The notes under the pieces were generated by a model that saw only the letters and a program-made list of their open reading frames with translations, was not told where the DNA came from and did not search any database. Below are positions 5,136 through 9,191 of a stretch of 9,191 bases of DNA, piece by piece (within the stretch, counting starts at the first letter, position 1; the number at the start of each line of letters is the position of its first letter). Source of the stretch: Faecalibacterium sp. UBA1360 (GTDB lineage: Bacteria > Bacillota > Clostridia > Oscillospirales > Ruminococcaceae); the NCBI GenBank assembly GCA_002306375.1, contig DBRU01000064.1, positions 7,507-16,697 of the forward strand. The letters run 5' to 3'. The position numbers were made by a program, and so were the translations under genes.

Positions 5136-6461
5136 ATGAAAAAACTGCTGGGTCTTTTGCTGGCCGGCGCCATGATGCTTTCTCTGGCTGCCTGCGGCAC
5201 GACCGACAGCGCCGCTGGCACCACCGGCGCTGACAACGCCACCGGCGACACCGCCAACACCGCCGCCGCCGCGTCCGACCTCAAGGTCGGCGTCATCCTC
5301 ATCGGCGACGAGACCGAAGGATACAGCGCCGCCCACATCACCGGCATCAAGGACGCCGCCGCCGAAGTCGGCCTGACCGACGACCAGATCATCTGGAAGT
5401 ACAAGGTGCCCGAAGGCGCCGAGTGCTCCGACGCCGCCGAGGACCTGGTGGGCCAGGGCTGCGACCTGGTCATCTCCAACTCCTACGGCCACCAGACCTA
5501 CATGGTCGAGACCGCCGAGAACTACCCCGACACCACCTTCGTGTCCATGACCGGCGACTTCGCCGCCATCAGCGGTCTGGACAACTTCAAGAACGCCTTC
5601 ACTTCCGTGTACCAGTCCCGCTACGTCTCGGGCGTTGTGGCCGGCATGAAGCTCAAGGAACTGACCGAGAGCGGCGCCCTGACCGCCGAGACCCAGCCCA
5701 ACTCCTTTGACGCCGACGGCAACGTCAAGATCGGCTACGTGGGCGCGTTCCCCTATGCCGAGGTCGTCTCCGGCTACACCGCCTTCTACCTGGGCGTCAA
5801 GAGCGTGTTCCCCACCGTCTCCATGGAGGTCATGTACACCAACTCCTGGTTTGACATCGACAAGGAAGGCGCCGCCGCCGAAGCCCTGATCGCCAACGGC
5901 GCGGTCATCGTCGGCCAGCACGCCGACTCCACCGGCGCCCCCGCCGCCACCCAGCGCCTGAAGGACGCCGGCACCATCTGCTACTCGGTGGGCTACAACA
6001 TCGATATGCTGGAGACCGCCCCCACCGCCGCCCTGACCTCCGCCACCAACGTGTGGAAGGCCTACTACGCCGAACTGTTCACCGCCGCCATGAACGGCGA
6101 GGAGATCCCCGCCGACTGGGCCAAGGGCTATGAGGACGGCGCCGTCGCCATCACCGATCTGGGCCCCGAATGCGCCGAAGGCACCGCCGAGAAGGTGGCC
6201 GAAGTAGAAGCCGCTCTGACCGACGGCAGCCTGCACGTGTTCGACACCGCCACCTTCACCGTGGGCGGCCAGCCCGTCACCACCGCCGAGGTGGACCTGA
6301 CCTACTACGACTACACCACCGGCGAGGCTGTGGTCATCTACCAGGGCGAAGTCAAGGAGGCCATCCACGACGGCTACTTTGACGAGAGCACCCTGCGCAG
6401 CGCCCCCTATTTCGCTCTGCGCATCGACGGCATCACCGAGGACGCCGAGCCCGTCGCCTGA
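5136..6461 (+). CDS. BMP-family (BmpA/PnrA-like) substrate-binding lipoprotein
   Basis: The 441-residue product is the extracellular receptor of an ABC importer. A lipoprotein signal is plain: MKKLLGLLLAGAMMLSLAAC, with lipobox LAAC and lipidated C20. Residues 21-47 are a Gly/Ala/Thr/Asp-rich linker. The BMP domain starts at DLKVGVILIG (48-57). Family landmarks are the LVISNSYG stretch (111-118), YQSRYVSGVVAGMKL (159-173), KIGYVGAFPYAEVVSGYTAF (198-217), TNSWFDIDKEGAAAEALI (235-252) and the following VIVGQHADSTGAP. Characterised BMP receptors bind purine nucleosides (PnrA in Treponema, a guanosine receptor in Bacillus), so nucleosides are the likely cargo by inference. At 441 residues it is longer than many homologues because of a C-terminal section after about residue 345. 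The ATG has AAGGAG (5122-5127) at eight bases; an in-frame start at 5100 would put charged residues before the signal peptide. Its ATPase and permease follow on the same strand. Confidence 0.94.
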   Translation: MKKLLGLLLAGAMMLSLAACGTTDSAAGTTGADNATGDTANTAAAASDLKVGVILIGDETEGYSAAHITGIKDAAAEVGLTDDQIIWKYKVPEGAECSDAAEDLVGQGCDLVISNSYGHQTYMVETAENYPDTTFVSMTGDFAAISGLDNFKNAFTSVYQSRYVSGVVAGMKLKELTESGALTAETQPNSFDADGNVKIGYVGAFPYAEVVSGYTAFYLGVKSVFPTVSMEVMYTNSWFDIDKEGAAAEALIANGAVIVGQHADSTGAPAATQRLKDAGTICYSVGYNIDMLETAPTAALTSATNVWKAYYAELFTAAMNGEEIPADWAKGYEDGAVAITDLGPECAEGTAEKVAEVEAALTDGSLHVFDTATFTVGGQPVTTAEVDLTYYDYTTGEAVVIYQGEVKEAIHDGYFDESTLRSAPYFALRIDGITEDAEPVA

Positions 6462-6482
6462 CAATTCCACCAAACAATGAAC

Positions 6483-6521
6483 CGGGAGGGAAGCTCACAG
6501 TTTTGCGGGCTTCCCTTCCCG
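6483..6521 (+). other. Intercistronic hairpin between the BMP receptor and ATPase genes
   Basis: CGGGA (6483-6487) and GGGAAGC (6488-6494) pair with GCTTCCC (6509-6515) and TCCCG (6517-6521), T6516 bulged: 12 pairs around a 14-base loop. No T-run follows. Such hairpins after receptor genes often stabilise the upstream message or lower readthrough, so that the receptor is made in excess over the membrane parts. That role is inferred. Confidence 0.6.
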
Positions 6522-6544
6522 TTATGAAAGGAGCAAGGCAGCGC

Positions 6545-8092
6545 ATGGCGCAAACGCAGTACGCGATTCGGCTGGAGCACATCACCAAGACCTTTGGCAG
6601 TACCACGGCCAACCGGGATGTGACCCTGGAGGTCCGCCGGGGCGAGATCCTCTCGCTTCTGGGCGAAAACGGGTCGGGCAAGACCACCCTGATGAACATG
6701 ATCGCCGGCATCTACTACCCCGACGAAGGCGAGATCTTTGTGGGGGACCGGGCGGTGGATATCCGCTCGCCTCGGGACGCCCTGGCCCTGGGCATCGGCA
6801 TGATCCACCAGCACTTCAAGCTGGTGGACGTGTTCACCGCCCTGGAAAACATCGCCCTGTGCATGGACCCTGCCCAGCGCTTTGACCTCAAGCGGGTGCG
6901 CAACCTGGCCCGGGCCATCTGCGAAAAATACGGCTTTGCGCTGGACCTGGACCAGAAGGTCTACGAGATGAGCGTCAGCCAGAAGCAGACGCTGGAGATC
7001 GTCAAGGTGCTGTTCCGCGGCGCGGACATCCTGATCCTGGACGAACCCACCGCCGTGCTCACCCCCCAGGAGACCGAAAAGCTCTTTGCGGTCATGCGCA
7101 ACATGAAGGCCGACGGCAAGGCCGTGGTCATCATCACCCACAAGCTGCACGAGGTGCTCACCATCAGCGACCGGGTGGCCATCCTGCGCCGGGGCGAGTA
7201 TGTGGGCGACGTGGCCACCAAAGACGCCGACGAAGCCCTGCTCACCGAGATGATGGTGGGCAAAAAGGTGGAACTGGACATCGAGCGTCCCCGCCCCGAA
7301 AACCCCGTGCGCCGTCTGGCCGTGCAGCATCTGAGCGTCACGAGCCCCGAGGGCGGCAAGGTGCTGGACGACGTGAGCTTCGACGCCTATGGCGGCGAGA
7401 TTTTGGGCATCGCGGGCATTTCGGGCAACGGCCAGAAGGAGCTGCTGGAGGCCATCGCCGGCCTGCAGCGGGCCGATTCCGGCGCCCAGATCCGCTTCTT
7501 CGCCCCCGGCGAGGAGGACAAGCCCACCTCCTTGCTGGGCAAGAGCCCCAAGGACATCCGGGACGCGGGCATCCATCTGTCCTTCGTGCCCGAGGATCGT
7601 CTGGGCATGGGCCTGGTGGGGTCCATGGGCATGACCGACAACATGATGCTCAAAAGCTACGGCAGCGGCTATTCGCCCATCGTGGACCGCAAGGCCCCCC
7701 GGGAACTGGCCGAAGAGATCCGCCAGGAACTGGGCGTGGTGACCCCCGGGCTCAACACGCCGGTGTCCCAGCTGTCGGGCGGCAACGTGCAGAAGGTGCT
7801 GGTGGGTCGGGAACTGGCCGCCTCGCCCATCGTGCTCATGACCGCCTACGCCGTGCGCGGGCTGGACATCAACACCTCCTATACCATCTACCGCCTGCTC
7901 AACGAGCAGAAGAAAAAGGGCGTGGCCGTCATCTATGTGGGCGAGGACCTGGACGTTCTGCTCCAGCTGTGCGACCGCATCCTGGTGTTGTGCGGCGGCA
8001 AGCTCAACGGCGTGCTGGACGGCCGCACGGCCACCAAAGAGGAAGTGGGCCTTCGCATGACCAATTTGCAGGATAAGGAGGTGCGTGCCTGA
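6545..8092 (+). CDS. BMP-type ABC importer ATPase with two nucleotide-binding domains
   Basis: The 515-residue product fuses two ABC domains, the usual form in BMP/nucleoside and sugar importers. In domain 1, Walker A is GENGSGKT (40-47), Walker B ILILDEPT runs 162-169 with E167, and the switch histidine is H199 (ITHKLHE). Its signature reads MSVSQKQ (142-148), with serine where LSVGxxQ has glycine. Domain 2 is degenerate, as in related proteins: Walker A is GISGNGQKE without the lysine-threonine pair, Walker B region is VLMTAYAVRGLD (430-441) without the glutamate, and VGEDLD (465-470) stands where the histidine would be; its signature LSGGNVQK (410-417) is intact. One ATP site is therefore probably the main active one. 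I chose the ATG at 6545, 11 bases after AAAGGAG (6527-6533). ATG 6524 and TTG 6503 fall in or beside the hairpin and lack a ribosome-binding site. The stop overlaps the permease start by one base (TGATG). Confidence 0.94.
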   Translation: MAQTQYAIRLEHITKTFGSTTANRDVTLEVRRGEILSLLGENGSGKTTLMNMIAGIYYPDEGEIFVGDRAVDIRSPRDALALGIGMIHQHFKLVDVFTALENIALCMDPAQRFDLKRVRNLARAICEKYGFALDLDQKVYEMSVSQKQTLEIVKVLFRGADILILDEPTAVLTPQETEKLFAVMRNMKADGKAVVIITHKLHEVLTISDRVAILRRGEYVGDVATKDADEALLTEMMVGKKVELDIERPRPENPVRRLAVQHLSVTSPEGGKVLDDVSFDAYGGEILGIAGISGNGQKELLEAIAGLQRADSGAQIRFFAPGEEDKPTSLLGKSPKDIRDAGIHLSFVPEDRLGMGLVGSMGMTDNMMLKSYGSGYSPIVDRKAPRELAEEIRQELGVVTPGLNTPVSQLSGGNVQKVLVGRELAASPIVLMTAYAVRGLDINTSYTIYRLLNEQKKKGVAVIYVGEDLDVLLQLCDRILVLCGGKLNGVLDGRTATKEEVGLRMTNLQDKEVRA

Positions 8093-9191
8093 TGGCAGCT
8101 CAAACAAATCATCCCGCCGAACCCCTGGTGCGCATCGCCCGGCGGGAGGCCGCGTCTCTTCGCAGCAAGATCGTCGTGCGCGCCGTCGCCATCCTGCTGG
8201 CTCTGGTGGTGGACGCCCTGTTCATCTTCTTTGTCACGGGGCTCAACCCCCTCAGCGTTTACGCCGTCATGTGGGGCGGCACCTTCTCCACCACGGTGCG
8301 CTTCTCCTGGGCCATGCGTGACCTGTCCACGCTGCTGTGCATCGGCATCGCTCTGGCCCCGGCCTTCAAAATGCGCTTTTGGAACATCGGCGCCGAAGGC
8401 CAGGTCCTGGTGGGCGGCCTTGCCACCGCGCTGATCATGGTCTACTTCGGCAACGCCCTGCCCGCGCCCGCTCTGTTCGCCGCCATGGCCCTGGGCAGCA
8501 TCGCGGCCGGCGCTTTGTGGGGGTTTGTGCCCGCCTGGTTCAAGTCCCGCTGGAACACCAACGAGACCCTGTTCACCCTGATGATGAACTATGTGGCCAC
8601 CAGCATCGTGGCCTGCATGACCAACATCATGCGCGGCCAGGCCTCCAGCCTGGGCACCCTGAACAAGGCCACCAGGGCCGGCTGGTTCCCCAGCCTGCTG
8701 GGCCAGCGCTACACCATCAACATCATCATCGTGCTGGTGCTGACCTTTGCCATGTACGCCTACCTCAAGTATTCCAAGCACGGGTACGAGATCGCCGTCG
8801 TGGGCGAAAGCGAGAACACCGCCCGCTACGCCGGCATCAACGTGCGCCGGGTCATGGTGCGCACCATGCTCATCAGCGGCGCCATCTGCGGCCTGACCGG
8901 CTTTCTGATCGTGGCCGGCAAGGACCAGACCATCTCCACCACCTCGGCGGGGGGCAACGGCTTCACGGCCATCATCGTGGCCTGGCTGGCCAAGTTCAAC
9001 ACCTTCTACATGGCGCTGATCTCCTTCCTGCTGATCTTCCTGGAGCGCGGCGCGTCCGAGATCGCCTCGGCCTACAGCCTGAATGAATATGCCGCCGACA
9101 TCATCACCGGCATCATCCTCTTCTTCATTCTGGGCAGCGAGTTCTTCATCAACTACCGCCTGATCTGGCGCGGACATCACAAGGAGGTGCA
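8092..9191 (+). CDS. BMP-type ABC importer permease, first subunit (3' end outside window)
   Basis: The frame stays open for 366 codons to the window edge, close to the full length expected (about 350-370), so only a few codons are likely missing. It belongs to the branched-chain/ribose-type permease family (BPD_transp_2), which forms the membrane channel for nucleoside import. Visible features: a charged N-terminal tail, a first membrane helix at about 30-50, FWNIGAEGQ at 96-104 (the hallmark of this group), NTNETLFTLMMNY at 155-167, SENTARYAGIN at 240-250 (the cytoplasmic loop that contacts the ATPase), GGNGFTAIIVAWLAKFN at 287-303, and a last helix near 335-352. The ATG overlaps the ATPase stop, and AAGGAGGTG (8075-8083) lies eight bases upstream within the ATPase tail codons, so translation is probably coupled. 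Importers of this type normally have a second, shorter permease, expected just beyond the edge. Confidence 0.93.
   Translation, partial: MAAQTNHPAEPLVRIARREAASLRSKIVVRAVAILLALVVDALFIFFVTGLNPLSVYAVMWGGTFSTTVRFSWAMRDLSTLLCIGIALAPAFKMRFWNIGAEGQVLVGGLATALIMVYFGNALPAPALFAAMALGSIAAGALWGFVPAWFKSRWNTNETLFTLMMNYVATSIVACMTNIMRGQASSLGTLNKATRAGWFPSLLGQRYTINIIIVLVLTFAMYAYLKYSKHGYEIAVVGESENTARYAGINVRRVMVRTMLISGAICGLTGFLIVAGKDQTISTTSAGGNGFTAIIVAWLAKFNTFYMALISFLLIFLERGASEIASAYSLNEYAADIITGIILFFILGSEFFINYRLIWRGHHKEV
9181..9189 (+). promoter_or_regulatory. Ribosome-binding site for a further operon gene beyond the window
   Basis: AAGGAGGTG here repeats the site at 8075-8083, and the ten bases AAGGAGGTGC are identical in both places. 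Both encode Lys-Glu-Val at the end of a transporter gene. At 8075 this precedes the permease start by eight bases, so the last bases here probably serve the second permease gene. Confidence 0.55.

Noticed and set aside
4934..5233. Small plus-strand frame in the AT-rich gap before the BMP gene
   Set aside because: No ribosome-binding site, crosses the operon promoter and leader, and overlaps the signal peptide region of the real gene in another frame.
4998..6473. Long open frame on the minus strand opposite the BMP receptor gene (491 codons)
   Set aside because: It is made mostly of Gly, Val, His and Ala, as expected from reading GC-rich codons backwards. It has no domain, and the plus-strand gene is unmistakable.
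6407..8107. Long minus-strand open frame opposite the double-domain ATPase (566 codons)
   Set aside because: Low-complexity His/Gly/Leu/Gln-rich translation with no motif; it is the antisense shadow of the ATPase gene.
8337..9086. Plus-strand frame within the permease gene (249 codons)
   Set aside because: It is an alternate frame, rich in Arg/His/Gly, inside an intact membrane protein gene.
7933..9180. Minus-strand open frame opposite the permease (415 codons)
   Set aside because: Composition is Gly/His/Gln/Asp-rich with no membrane segments or motifs; the plus strand encodes a clear permease.

Overview
The window is chromosomal DNA from a GC-rich, Gram-positive-type anaerobe. Codons end mostly in G or C, antisense frames stay open for long stretches, and AT-rich islands occur only at promoters. 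The tetrahydrofolate riboswitch in front of an ECF-type folate transporter gene, the strong AGGAGG ribosome-binding sites and the BMP-family lipoprotein all fit a high-GC member of the Oscillospiraceae/Ruminococcaceae (Faecalibacterium, Gemmiger or Subdoligranulum-like). The genus is an inference.

Layout from left to right: (1) the C-terminal half of carB, the large subunit of carbamoyl-phosphate synthetase (1-1722). (2) A monocistronic HU-type nucleoid protein gene with a near-consensus promoter (1938-2213), followed by a perfect 30-bp inverted repeat. (3) A folate-uptake unit: promoter, accessory hairpin, THF riboswitch aptamer (about 2384-2478), possible expression platform, and folT (2617-3192), closed by a terminator shared with the convergent gene. 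(4) A minus-strand ABC ATPase of the MacB/LolD type with no permease beside it (3232-3933), divergent from a TetR-family regulator (4102-4701); their promoters share a 168-bp AT-rich gap. (5) A BMP-family importer operon, probably for purine nucleosides: lipoprotein receptor (5136-6461), double-domain ATPase (6545-8092) and a first permease that runs off the right edge (8092 onward), ending in a Shine-Dalgarno sequence that implies another gene next.

The genes mix nucleotide and one-carbon metabolism (carB, folT, the nucleoside importer) with housekeeping (HU). Carbamoyl phosphate feeds pyrimidine and arginine synthesis, folate feeds purine and thymidylate synthesis, and the BMP importer would salvage nucleosides. 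This theme is suggestive only, since each unit has its own promoter.

I see no mobile element, CRISPR array, tRNA or rRNA, and no gene set that forms a clearly new system. The observations most worth checking are regulatory: a 12-base motif (TTGCAAAAnCCC) in three separate promoter regions, a repeated strand in the folT leader that could switch partners with riboswitch helix P2, the orphan ABC ATPase/TetR pair, and the unusually long perfect hairpin after the HU gene.
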